15,509 nt of DNA from an uncultured Oscillospiraceae bacterium. GTDB taxonomy: Bacteria > Bacillota > Clostridia > UBA1212 > SIG427. This document shows positions 7,067 through 13,132 of the stretch, one piece after another (the stretch's first letter is position 1; the number at the start of each line of letters is the position of its first letter). Below the pieces are notes generated by a model, which was not told the origin of the DNA, made no database searches, and was given only the letters and a program-made list of their open reading frames with translations. The stretch spans positions 1-15,509 of the forward strand of contig CABQMV010000036.1 in assembly GCA_902465325.1 (NCBI GenBank), in the 5' to 3' direction. The translations under genes and the position numbers were made by a program.

Positions 7067-7324
7067 GGGAAGCCCCGGCGCTAATCACTGCAGGATACGG
7101 CAAACGCCTTTTTCATTGAAACTGGGATACGAATCGCCTGATCTGACGCCGGTTTTTCAGAATTATCTTTTGCCCGGCAGCTTGATTGAGGAGGGCCTGC
7201 ATGGTTTTCATAACCCTACTCCGTTTCTCTTTGTGTATGTTATATTTGTACGGACAGATACACAGTTTCCATATATGCTAAAATTACTATGCAAATACAA
7301 TCCTTTAGCCTTGCTACGAATTTA

Positions 7325-7376
7325 TTTTTTATTACTCCTCTTTACATATTTCTTTTGTGCCAAGGCACACACCTCC
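7325..7376 (-). pseudogene. Possible truncated start of a divergent regulator (TetR-like?)
   Basis: On the minus strand GGAGG (7376-7372) is followed after 8 bases by TTG (7363-7361), opening MAQKKYVKRSNKK and then a stop at 7324-7322. A basic N-terminus of this kind precedes the HTH in many TetR-family regulators, and a minus-strand extended -10 (TGTTATAAT, TATAAT at 7401-7396) and a 14-bp dyad lie just upstream. The remainder of any such gene is absent, so this is a weak call based on arrangement rather than homology. Confidence 0.25.
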
Positions 7377-7409
7377 AACTTTTGTTGCTCCTCAAATTAT
7401 AACATATAG

Positions 7410-7423
7410 AATGAATGTTCATT
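7410..7423. promoter_or_regulatory. Perfect 6-bp-arm dyad, candidate repressor operator
   Basis: AATGAA-TG-TTCATT is a perfect inverted repeat with two central bases. It overlaps the expected -35 region of a minus-strand extended -10 promoter (7396-7404). Position and symmetry fit a TetR-type operator that once controlled a divergent regulator and transporter pair. The regulator identity is inference. Confidence 0.35.
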
Positions 7424-7520
7424 AATAAATAATAAAATATGCAAAAACTGTTCTGTTATTCCTTGCTCTATTCATCTGGTATATTTAGAAAATAGGATTG
7501 GAATTATCTGCATACATTAA

Positions 7521-8178
7521 TCTCTGAACGCTACTTTTAATTGTCCATCTTTCCTCAGAAAAAATCTATCGGGTATAAGCCTGTTTGAAATCGACACACT
7601 GACTCCGGGCATTACCGTATTCGGGCTGTCGTTTATGACTCTGTTTTCCGCAACACTAATCGCAAAAGACCGGGAAAGCGCCCTCTTGCAGAGGCTGTAT
7701 ACTACTCCGCTTACGGGATTTGACTTTATCATGGGATATATGCTCCCGCTATTACCTATTGCTATCGGACAGGTTCTGATCTGCTATCTGTTTGCGATTC
7801 CGTTGGGGCTGACTGTCAGCGTAAATATCGTGTACGCTGTCATTGGCATCATCCCTATGGCTTGTTTTCAATATTTCTTTGGGACTTTTTTGCGGCAGCG
7901 TTTTTGGAGTGAAACAGGTTGGCGGTATCTGTGGGGCATTGCTGACCAATCTCTCTGCATGGCTTTCCGGTGTGTGGTTTGATCTGGAGCTTGTGGGAGG
8001 GGCATTTGAGAAAATTGCCAATGCGCTGCCCTTTATGCACGCAGCCGAATTGGAAAAAGCACTATTCAGCGGTAATTTTGAACTTGCAGCAACGCACATT
8101 CTACCTGTTTTGCTGTATGGTGTATTGATAACAGTTATTGCCGTATTCTGCTTTCTTAGGCAAATGAAAAAACAGTAA
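7521..8178 (+). pseudogene. ABC-2 type transporter permease, 5'-truncated and frameshifted
   Basis: In the frame open from 7521 the sequence reads 'FEIDTLTPGITVFGLSFMTLFSATLIAKDRESALLQRLYTTPLTGFDFIMGYMLPLLPIAIGQ..', a typical ABC-2 membrane domain (cytosolic 'E/DRESGLLQRLYTTPL' coupling helix). Near 7868-7873 the family-like sequence moves to the +1 frame ('ISLGLFCGSVFGVKQVGGICGALLTNLSAWLSGVWF..') and continues to TAA at 8176-8178, so one base was gained or two lost. The N-terminal membrane segment and start codon are missing, and no ATPase gene is present. The product would be an exporter subunit of a LytTR-linked ABC system, but it cannot function as found. Confidence 0.85.
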
Positions 8179-8189
8179 GGATTGAGGAG

Positions 8190-8633
8190 ATGAAATATAA
8201 GCTCATTATCGATAAAAACGCAGAAGAAGAAATTATAGCAGTCGTTCATGCACCTTCTTCTCTGACACAGCAAATCGAGAATCTTGTTTGTAGCTATTCC
8301 GGTGAGGACTACATTATGGGATACAGGGATGACGAGATGCGGAAACTGGCATATTCAGAAATCGAATGTATTACCATTCTGAACAGAAAAGTAATTGCCA
8401 TTGATATAGGTGGTAACCACTTTTCACTCAAGGACAGGCTTCGTGACTTGGAAGGTATCCTACCCTCTTACTTTATCCGCATTAACAAATCTACCCTTGC
8501 CAATGAACACCGTATTCTGCGATTTGATGCGGTGTTCAGCGGCGGTGTGGATGCCGTATTTCAATGTGGCTATAGGGAATATGTTTCCAGACGCTGCTTT
8601 GCGGAAATCAGAAGGAGGTATGAAGGAATATGA
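8190..8633 (+). CDS. LytTR-family DNA-binding regulator
   Basis: This 147-residue protein has a short N-terminal part (MKYKLIIDKNAEEEIIAVVH..) and a C-terminal LytTR domain (about residues 40-145) with the usual 'IECITILNRKVIAIDIGGNHFSLKDRLRDLEGILPSYFIRINKSTLAN' core and the closing 'CGYREYVSRRCFAEIRRRY'. It lacks a receiver domain, as is normal for LytTR proteins paired with DUF3021 membrane proteins in Firmicutes. The ATG at 8190 has AAGGA 8 bases upstream, 11 bases after the permease remnant. Its stop overlaps the DUF3021 start (ATGA). The gene is intact but its partners are broken. No promoter is evident close to it, so expression would depend on whatever reads through from the left. Confidence 0.92.
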   Translation: MKYKLIIDKNAEEEIIAVVHAPSSLTQQIENLVCSYSGEDYIMGYRDDEMRKLAYSEIECITILNRKVIAIDIGGNHFSLKDRLRDLEGILPSYFIRINKSTLANEHRILRFDAVFSGGVDAVFQCGYREYVSRRCFAEIRRRYEGI

Positions 8634-9507
8634 AAAAGTTTGTTTTGGAGTTTTTGCGCCGAGGGTTTGCAGCTTGCGGCATGGGTCCCATCATTTTAGC
8701 GATATCCTCTCCCCAGAGCTTTTGAAAGCTGTCGCCCAGTACGGTGTTTCCCGGACGTGTATTTTTATTAATGTAAATTGAAATAATTTGAGGACACTGC
8801 TCTGTCAGCTGCCGGACAAATTCCTCTTCTCTTGGCAGGGTGTCGCCGTTTATGACCAGTATAACCATTGCCTTTCCCGTTTTGTGGGAGGTACGGATTA
8901 ATAAACTTCGGAGCAGCCCGCTGTGTGCTGACTCCTCGTATACCGACAGCTCCAGACGGTCCGACAGCTCACATACGGCCTGACGAATTTTATCTGAACC
9001 GGGGGACTCTATGGTACAGCAGGGAGTGGGAATGAGCTGGTGACTGTGTTCTTTGTAAAAACCGCAGCAGATATGCCCCTGCATTTTCCCAAAACGATAC
9101 TGAGCCTTGTTGCGGTATCCTTCCTGCTCTGGACAGGGCAGAATCGGCTCCATGGTAAAATGAGACGCTTTGCCGATCCGCTCCAGGCAGTCTCTTACAT
9201 GTCTTTCTTTGTACTGCAGCTGAGCGCTGTAAGCCATATGGGCAAGACTGCAGCCCCCGCAGTCCTTGTAGGAGGGACAGGGCGGCGCAGTTCTGTAAGG
9301 AGAACTCTGGATCAGTTCCAGGAGCTTGCCCACCGCATAAGAGGCGCGTACCTTGATGATCAGAACCCGGGCAGTTTCTCCGGGAAGAAGACCGGGGCAG
9401 AAGACTGTAAAGCCCTGGGCCAAGCCAATTCCGTGCCCATCGGAGGACAAATCTCTTGCCGTGATTTCGTATACAGAATTTTTAATGACAGGAATTTTTT
9501 TGTTCAT
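8608..9507 (-). pseudogene. rlmD: 23S rRNA (uracil-C5) methyltransferase RlmD/RumA-type, C-terminally truncated
   Basis: From ATG 9507 the protein shows an N-terminal TRAM-like domain ('YEITARDLSSDGHGIG.. GETARVLIIKVRASYAVGKLLEL', residues 13-65), the iron-sulfur Cys pattern C77, C83, C86 with the fourth Cys near 163-164, and RlmD-like sequence to 'NTVLGDSFQKLWGED' (about residue 268). It then changes abruptly into 31 residues encoded by the back of the DUF3021/LytTR segment. The SAM-binding and catalytic domain with its nucleophilic Cys (about 180 residues) is missing, so it cannot methylate rRNA. The ATG at 9507 was chosen because it begins the family homology; there is no RBS, and the promoter found would start transcription only a few bases upstream. 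An in-frame ATG at 9570 also has no RBS. Confidence 0.88.
8630..8725 (+). pseudogene. DUF3021 membrane protein, first ~25 codons only
   Basis: MKKFVLEFLRRGFAACGMGP followed by IILAI is the typical start of DUF3021 proteins, small membrane partners of LytTR regulators, and overlaps the LytTR stop by 4 bases. The match ends at about 8701-8706, where the sequence becomes the reverse strand of rlmD; a stop follows at 8723-8725. The remaining ~110 codons expected for the family are gone. Confidence 0.8.
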
Positions 9508-9516
9508 AATAAAATA

Positions 9517-9545
9517 AGTATTGCACATATTGACAAACAGGTCAA
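9517..9545 (-). promoter_or_regulatory. Candidate promoter of truncated rlmD
   Basis: On the minus strand TTGACC (9545-9540) and AATACT (9522-9517) are 17 bases apart. Predicted transcription would begin near 9510, almost at the ATG (9507), which also lacks a Shine-Dalgarno, so the mRNA would be nearly leaderless. Alternatively, transcription starts elsewhere. Confidence 0.35.
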
Positions 9546-9646
9546 GAACCAGTATGATATATCTATTCAAAGCTTATAACTGATTTTCTAATAAAATTCA
9601 ATAGAATTCCAAATTTAGACATAACGATATATAAGGCGGTGTATGG

Positions 9647-11200
9647 ATGGCAGATGCAGAGTTAAGCAAGAAGTCTATTGCTGATTTGCGCTATATTGCA
9701 AAAATGATGGGGATTAAAAGTCCTACGACCTTGAAAAAAGGGGAACTGATTGAGAAAATTTTAGCTGCCGGGCAGCCGGCTGTTGAGGAAGTTCCGGAAG
9801 CGGCTGCGGAGGCCCCTGCGGTGCCGAAGGCCAGAGGCAGACAAAAGAGTGCCGGTACCAAGAAATCAAATTCTGCTGAAAATCCGGCGGAGGACCGGGC
9901 TAAAAAGAAACGGGGCAGACCGGCAAAGAAAAAGACGGCCTCGCCCGAGGCGGAAGAGCAAACTGCGGCTCCGGCCCCTGTGGAGGAGGAGCCCCCTCCT
10001 CTATTACAAGCTGAGGAGGCGTCAAAGCCTTCTGAAGAGGGGAAATCGGACAGCGGCGATAAACAGAAAAAGAATAAATTTTCCGATGATAATGAAGTAG
10101 AGGGAATTCTGGATATTGTTTCCGAGAACTACGGTTTTCTCAGGGTGGAGAATTATGTGGCGGGAAATCGGGATATCTATGTGCCCATGGTGCAGATTAA
10201 ACGCTTCAATCTCAAGACCGGTGATAAGGTCAGAGGGAAATGTCGGTTTCAGAAGGATACGGAGAAGTACCAGGCCATTTACTATGTTACCGGCGTCAAT
10301 GACGGTCCCCCTGATTCTGTACGGAGACGAAAGCCCTTTGAGACACTGACTCCTATCTTTCCCGATGAAAAGCTTCGACTGGAGAGAGACCAACGGGAAT
10401 TTTCCACAAGACTTATTGATTTAATGGCGCCCATTGGAAAAGGGCAGAGAGGGATGATTGTATCGCCTCCCAAAGCTGGCAAGACGGTATTGCTGAAGCA
10501 AATTGCCCATTCAGTGACAAAGAATTATCCGGATGTCCATTTGATGGTGCTGCTCATAGACGAGCGTCCGGAGGAGGTAACGGATATGCGGGAATCTGTA
10601 GAGGGAGAGGTCATTTCCTCCACCTTTGATGAGCTGCCGGAGCGCCATGTTAAAGTAGCGGAAATGGTGTTGGAAAGAGCCCAGCGGCTGGTAGAGGCCG
10701 GCAGAGATGTGGTAATTCTCATGGACAGTCTGACCAGATTGGCCAGGGCCTACAATTTAACTATCCCTCCCACGGGCCGGACTCTTTCCGGAGGTATTGA
10801 CCCAGGCGCCCTGCACAAACCCAAAAAGTTTTTTGGCGCTGCAAGAAACATCCGGGGAGGAGGCAGCCTTACCATTGTGGCCACTGCTTTGGTGGATACA
10901 GGCAGCAAAATGGACGACGTTATTTTTGAGGAGTTCAAGGGAACGGGAAACATGGAGCTGCATCTGGACCGTAAGCTGTCTGAGAAACGAATTTTTCCCG
11001 CTATTGATATTAATAAATCCGGAACCCGCCGGGAGGACCTTTTGCTGACGGAGAAGGAGCTGAACAGTGTATTTGCGATCCGGAAGGCTCTGAGCAATAT
11101 GGGAACTGCGGATGTGACGGAGATTCTGCTGAACCAGCTGGGCAAATGTCCTACAAACGAGAAGTTTGTGGATTCGGTGAAATTGTCCTTTAATAATTAA
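9647..11200 (+). CDS. rho: Transcription termination factor Rho
   Basis: This 517-residue hexameric RNA-dependent ATPase ends transcription by translocating on nascent RNA. In order: a Rho_N/SAP-like helical domain ('LSKKSIADLRYIAKMMGIKSP..', 6-42), a long K/A/E/P-rich low-complexity linker (about 45-145) typical of many Clostridia and Actinobacteria, the OB-fold RNA-binding domain ('GFLRVENYVAGNRDIYVPMVQIKRF'), and the ATPase core. The core has Walker A PPKAGKT (274-280), Walker B 'VVILMD' (Asp360), 'GGIDPGALHKPKKFFGAARN' with the Q/R-loop region, and 'DRKLSEKRIFPAIDINKSGTRRE' with the arginine finger region. The ATG at 9647 has AAGGCGGT 5-6 bases upstream. The gene is divergent from rlmD, and rpmE follows with its own promoter. 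Confidence 0.98.
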   Translation: MADAELSKKSIADLRYIAKMMGIKSPTTLKKGELIEKILAAGQPAVEEVPEAAAEAPAVPKARGRQKSAGTKKSNSAENPAEDRAKKKRGRPAKKKTASPEAEEQTAAPAPVEEEPPPLLQAEEASKPSEEGKSDSGDKQKKNKFSDDNEVEGILDIVSENYGFLRVENYVAGNRDIYVPMVQIKRFNLKTGDKVRGKCRFQKDTEKYQAIYYVTGVNDGPPDSVRRRKPFETLTPIFPDEKLRLERDQREFSTRLIDLMAPIGKGQRGMIVSPPKAGKTVLLKQIAHSVTKNYPDVHLMVLLIDERPEEVTDMRESVEGEVISSTFDELPERHVKVAEMVLERAQRLVEAGRDVVILMDSLTRLARAYNLTIPPTGRTLSGGIDPGALHKPKKFFGAARNIRGGGSLTIVATALVDTGSKMDDVIFEEFKGTGNMELHLDRKLSEKRIFPAIDINKSGTRREDLLLTEKELNSVFAIRKALSNMGTADVTEILLNQLGKCPTNEKFVDSVKLSFNN

Positions 11201-11208
11201 AAAATTAC

Positions 11209-11238
11209 TTGCATTCTACAGGTATGCTGTGATATAAT
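11209..11238 (+). promoter_or_regulatory. rpmE promoter
   Basis: TTGCAT (11209-11214) and a perfect TATAAT (11233-11238) are separated by 18 bases, just after the rho stop and about 50 bases before the rpmE start. No intrinsic terminator is visible between rho and this promoter, so rpmE may also receive rho read-through. Confidence 0.75.
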
Positions 11239-11287
11239 GCACAGTGCGTCTTGAAAGAGAGGCATTTTTCGGAAAGAAGGTGACATG

Positions 11288-11488
11288 ATGAAAGAAGGAA
11301 TTCATCCACAGTTTCAGGAAGTAACTGCTAAATGTGCTTGCGGAGAAACTTTTAAGACATACTCAACCAAGAAGGAGATATCAGTCGAAATTTGTTCGAA
11401 GTGTCATCCTTTCTACACAGGGAAGCAAAAGCTGGTTGATACAGGCGGACGTGTTGACAAGTTTAATAAGAGATACGGTTTGAAGTAA
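11288..11488 (+). CDS. rpmE: 50S ribosomal protein L31 (zinc-binding type)
   Basis: This 66-residue L31 begins MKEGIHPQFQEV. The second ATG (11288) was chosen over the one at 11285 because it gives a 7-base spacing to AAGG in GAAGGTGA and the standard family N-terminus. It has the zinc ligands of the C+ form: C-A-C near residues 16-18 and C-S-K-C near 36-39. It ends 'GGRVDKFNKRYGLK' as in many L31 proteins. L31 sits at the bridge between ribosomal subunits; the C+ form is used when zinc is sufficient. It is transcribed from its own promoter and closed by a strong terminator. Confidence 0.97.
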   Translation: MKEGIHPQFQEVTAKCACGETFKTYSTKKEISVEICSKCHPFYTGKQKLVDTGGRVDKFNKRYGLK

Positions 11489-11498
11489 GTCGTTCTTT

Positions 11499-11531
11499 GC
11501 GGCGGATTTTAAAATCCGCCGCATATTTTTT
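11499..11531 (+). terminator. Strong intrinsic terminator after rpmE
   Basis: A perfect 12-bp stem (11499-11510 with 11511-11522; the GC-rich outer part is GCGGCGGA) is followed by ATATTTTTT. It ends the rho-rpmE transcripts. The innermost TTTT/AAAA pairs would form the loop. Confidence 0.92.
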
Positions 11532-11546
11532 GCCCCTTTGCATACA
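11523..11546 (+). promoter_or_regulatory. Candidate sigma-E-type sporulation promoter for yabP-yabQ
   Basis: ATATT (11523-11527) and CATACA (11541-11546, followed by CAT) are 13 bases apart, close to the B. subtilis sigma-E pattern of an ATATT-like -35 and CATACANT -10. The -35 overlaps the T-tract of the rpmE terminator. It lies about 85 bases before the yabP start. In B. subtilis yabP and yabQ belong to the sigma-E regulon. No clear sigma-A promoter is seen in the gap. Confidence 0.45.
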
Positions 11547-11630
11547 CATGAAATGGGGAACCCGGCTAAGGGCCCGACTTGTTTCCAATGCGGAAATACG
11601 TAATCAATTGAATGAGGAATGGTGATTACA

Positions 11631-11906
11631 ATGACAATACCCGATAACAGTGCCGGACAAAATGTTTTTATAGAAAACAGAGAGCGCATCTTCATCAGCG
11701 GCGTATTAGATGTATTAAGCTTTGATGAGGCTCTTGTAGAAGCTGAAACAGAGCTGGGCAGTATGCTGATCCGGGGAGACGGACTGAAAATAGAGAAACT
11801 CAGCTTAGAAGAGCATCAGCTTTCCCTTACCGGATATATTTTTTCCTGCGAATATGAAAATCCTAAAAAGGCAAGTAAAAATATATTTGCGAGGATGTTC
11901 AGGTGA
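11631..11906 (+). CDS. yabP: Sporulation protein YabP
   Basis: This 91-residue YabP/YqfC-type protein contains the family pattern 'ENRERIFISGVLDVLSFDEALVEAETELGSMLIRGDGLKIEKLSLEEHQLSLTGYI', with a small beta-rich domain that is about the whole protein. Members are made in the mother cell and are needed for normal spore cortex formation. The ATG at 11631 has GGTGA 5 bases upstream inside a GAGGAATGGTGA stretch; the earlier ATG at 11619 has a worse spacing. Its stop overlaps the yabQ GTG start. It is the first gene of a run through divIC. Confidence 0.92.
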   Translation: MTIPDNSAGQNVFIENRERIFISGVLDVLSFDEALVEAETELGSMLIRGDGLKIEKLSLEEHQLSLTGYIFSCEYENPKKASKNIFARMFR

Positions 11907-12265
11907 CTGCCCTTATAATGCTGGCGGCAGGCATTTTACTGGGCAGCGGCTTCGATGTATTTCGCTCGCTGCGGCGGGCGTACAGAAAGCATCCCAGGTG
12001 GCTTGTGCATGGAGAGGATGTTTTGTATTTGATTGCTGCCTGCGGTATGTTGATTCTTGTCATTAATCTGACAGACTTTGGCAGGGTGCGGGGCTACATG
12101 TTTTTTTTGGTAGCGGTAGGAGTTCTTTTATACTATCTGGGCTTCAGCCCGTGGCTGGGAAAGGTCCTTACCTGGATCTTTGCAATCCCCGGAAGAATTA
12201 TAAAATTTTTTTTGGGAAGGATATTGAAAAAAAGAAAAAAGCAGTATATAATGAATCAACAGTAA
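11903..12265 (+). CDS. yabQ: Spore cortex biosynthesis protein YabQ
   Basis: This 120-residue membrane protein begins at GTG 11903 (GAGG 8 bases upstream; GTGA overlap with the yabP stop). Its early 'GILLGSGFDVFRSLRRA' segment and following HGEDVLYLIAA pattern are typical of YabQ. About four hydrophobic segments are visible (roughly residues 2-16, 37-56, 64-82, 88-108), and the tail is very basic (KKRKKQ). YabQ is located in the mother-cell outer forespore membrane and is required for cortex assembly in B. subtilis. Pairing with yabP and divIC is the conserved order in sporulating Firmicutes. Confidence 0.92.
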   Translation: MTALIMLAAGILLGSGFDVFRSLRRAYRKHPRWLVHGEDVLYLIAACGMLILVINLTDFGRVRGYMFFLVAVGVLLYYLGFSPWLGKVLTWIFAIPGRIIKFFLGRILKKRKKQYIMNQQ

Positions 12266-12299
12266 TTTTACAAATGATTAATAATTGGGGTTGCAAAGG

Positions 12300-12584
12300 A
12301 TGAAAAGAAAAAAGAGAGACAGAAAATTCAATATGAAGAATCTTATTTTCATTGGGTTGGCCGTGTATTTGCTGACTTTGCTCTTTTCTCAGCAGAGTAC
12401 CCTAGACAGGAATCGAAATTCTTATAAAGATTTGCAGAAAAAAATAACGGTTGCTAAGTCGGAAAATGAAAAGCTTCACAATGAGTATGACCGCATCGGG
12501 ACAGATGAATATATAGAGGAAAAGGCCCGTGAATCGGGATTGGTAAAGTCTGATGAGATTGTTTTTGTTACAGGTAATGATTAA
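12300..12584 (+). CDS. divIC: Septum formation initiator DivIC/FtsB-family protein
   Basis: This 94-residue bitopic protein has a basic N-terminus (MKRKKRDRKF), a single membrane segment (about residues 14-32), and a coiled-coil region 'YKDLQKKITVAKSENEKLHNEYDRIGTDEYIEEKARESGLV' ending in the family-typical YIEEKARESGLVKSDE. DivIC/FtsB forms a complex with FtsL and DivIB/FtsQ at the division septum. I chose ATG 12300 (GGGG 9 bases upstream); the frame can open at TTG 12285, but that has no RBS. It follows yabQ as in B. subtilis, and the S1 gene follows after 23 bases. Confidence 0.9.
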   Translation: MKRKKRDRKFNMKNLIFIGLAVYLLTLLFSQQSTLDRNRNSYKDLQKKITVAKSENEKLHNEYDRIGTDEYIEEKARESGLVKSDEIVFVTGND

Positions 12585-12607
12585 GGTAGGGGGACGCTCG
12601 AACTAGT

Positions 12608-13132
12608 ATGGCAGAAAATGAAGCTATTTTTGACGGAAAGGTGACAGGGATTACAACCTTTGGCGCTTTTGTACAGCTTTCTGATGGAAGGACCGGTTTG
12701 GTTCATATCTCCGAGGTGTCGGATCAGTATGTAAAAGACGTAAAGGACTTTTTACAGGAAGGTCAGGAAGTTCAGGTTGTGGCCATGTCCTCCCTTCAGG
12801 AAGGGAAGCTGAGACTTTCCATTAAAAAGGCCATTGAAATAAAAAGAAGAAACGGAGAGCTTCCGGAGGCGGAGATCCCGGAGAGGAAAAAGCATATCTC
12901 CTCCAAAGGGACCGGCAATACATCCAAAAGAAATAACTTCAAGCTGTCGGGAGAGCCCTATGATCCCAGTGTACCGCCTGTGGACTTTTTTGAAGGCAGT
13001 GATAAGGACGGAGCGGGGACGGCTTTTGAAGACAGGCTTTCCAGTTTTATGAAGTCCAGCGAGGAAAAATTAAGCGCTTTAAAAAAGCAGACGGAGAATA
13101 AGCGTGGTGGAGGATATGTCAGAAGGGGCTGA
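12608..13132 (+). CDS. S1 RNA-binding domain protein (YabR-like)
   Basis: This 174-residue protein has one N-terminal S1 domain (about residues 5-76) with the pattern 'GKVTGITTFGAFVQLSDGRTGLVHISEVS.. VKDFLQEGQEVQVVAM.. KLRLSIKKA'. A polar, low-complexity tail rich in K, S, E and G (about 80-174) follows, probably unstructured. It resembles YabR/CvfD, a ribosome-associated stress regulator found after divIC in many Firmicutes. Its RBS (GGTAGGGGG) is about 13 bases from the ATG, longer than usual. Its 3' end overlaps the rhomboid gene by 17 bases. Confidence 0.88.
   Translation: MAENEAIFDGKVTGITTFGAFVQLSDGRTGLVHISEVSDQYVKDVKDFLQEGQEVQVVAMSSLQEGKLRLSIKKAIEIKRRNGELPEAEIPERKKHISSKGTGNTSKRNNFKLSGEPYDPSVPPVDFFEGSDKDGAGTAFEDRLSSFMKSSEEKLSALKKQTENKRGGGYVRRG

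Larger units (their letters stand above)
7067..7520. other. Non-coding debris between the small gene and the ABC permease remnant
   Basis: No convincing intact gene lies here. In short overlapping frames around 7080-7240 there are protein-like stretches ('ANAFFIETGIRIA', 'FQNYLLPGSLIEEGLHGF') split by stops and frame changes, which suggests an eroded coding fragment of unknown family. The stretch 7320-7425 holds regulatory-looking dyads and a possible tetR start, listed separately. From 7426 to 7520 the sequence is very AT-rich with no recognisable element. Confidence 0.45.

Noticed and set aside
7113..7211. Minus-strand 32-codon open frame (MKTMQALLNQ..) with a GGAG box
   Set aside because: Short, no recognisable family, and it overlaps the eroded fragment in other frames. 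A chance ORF is more likely.
6921..7409. Plus-strand long open frame crossing the small gene's 5' end and the debris region
   Set aside because: It begins inside the small gene's coding region on the opposite strand, has no RBS, and mixes unrelated compositions. Only its middle looks protein-like.
9040..9579. Plus-strand 179-codon open frame opposite rlmD
   Set aside because: It is antisense to clear RlmD coding sequence with Fe-S cysteines and has no RBS or family match.
9591..9606. AATTC-AATA-GAATT inverted repeat in the rlmD-rho gap
   Set aside because: Short and AT-rich in an AT-rich spacer; no matching regulator or second copy seen.
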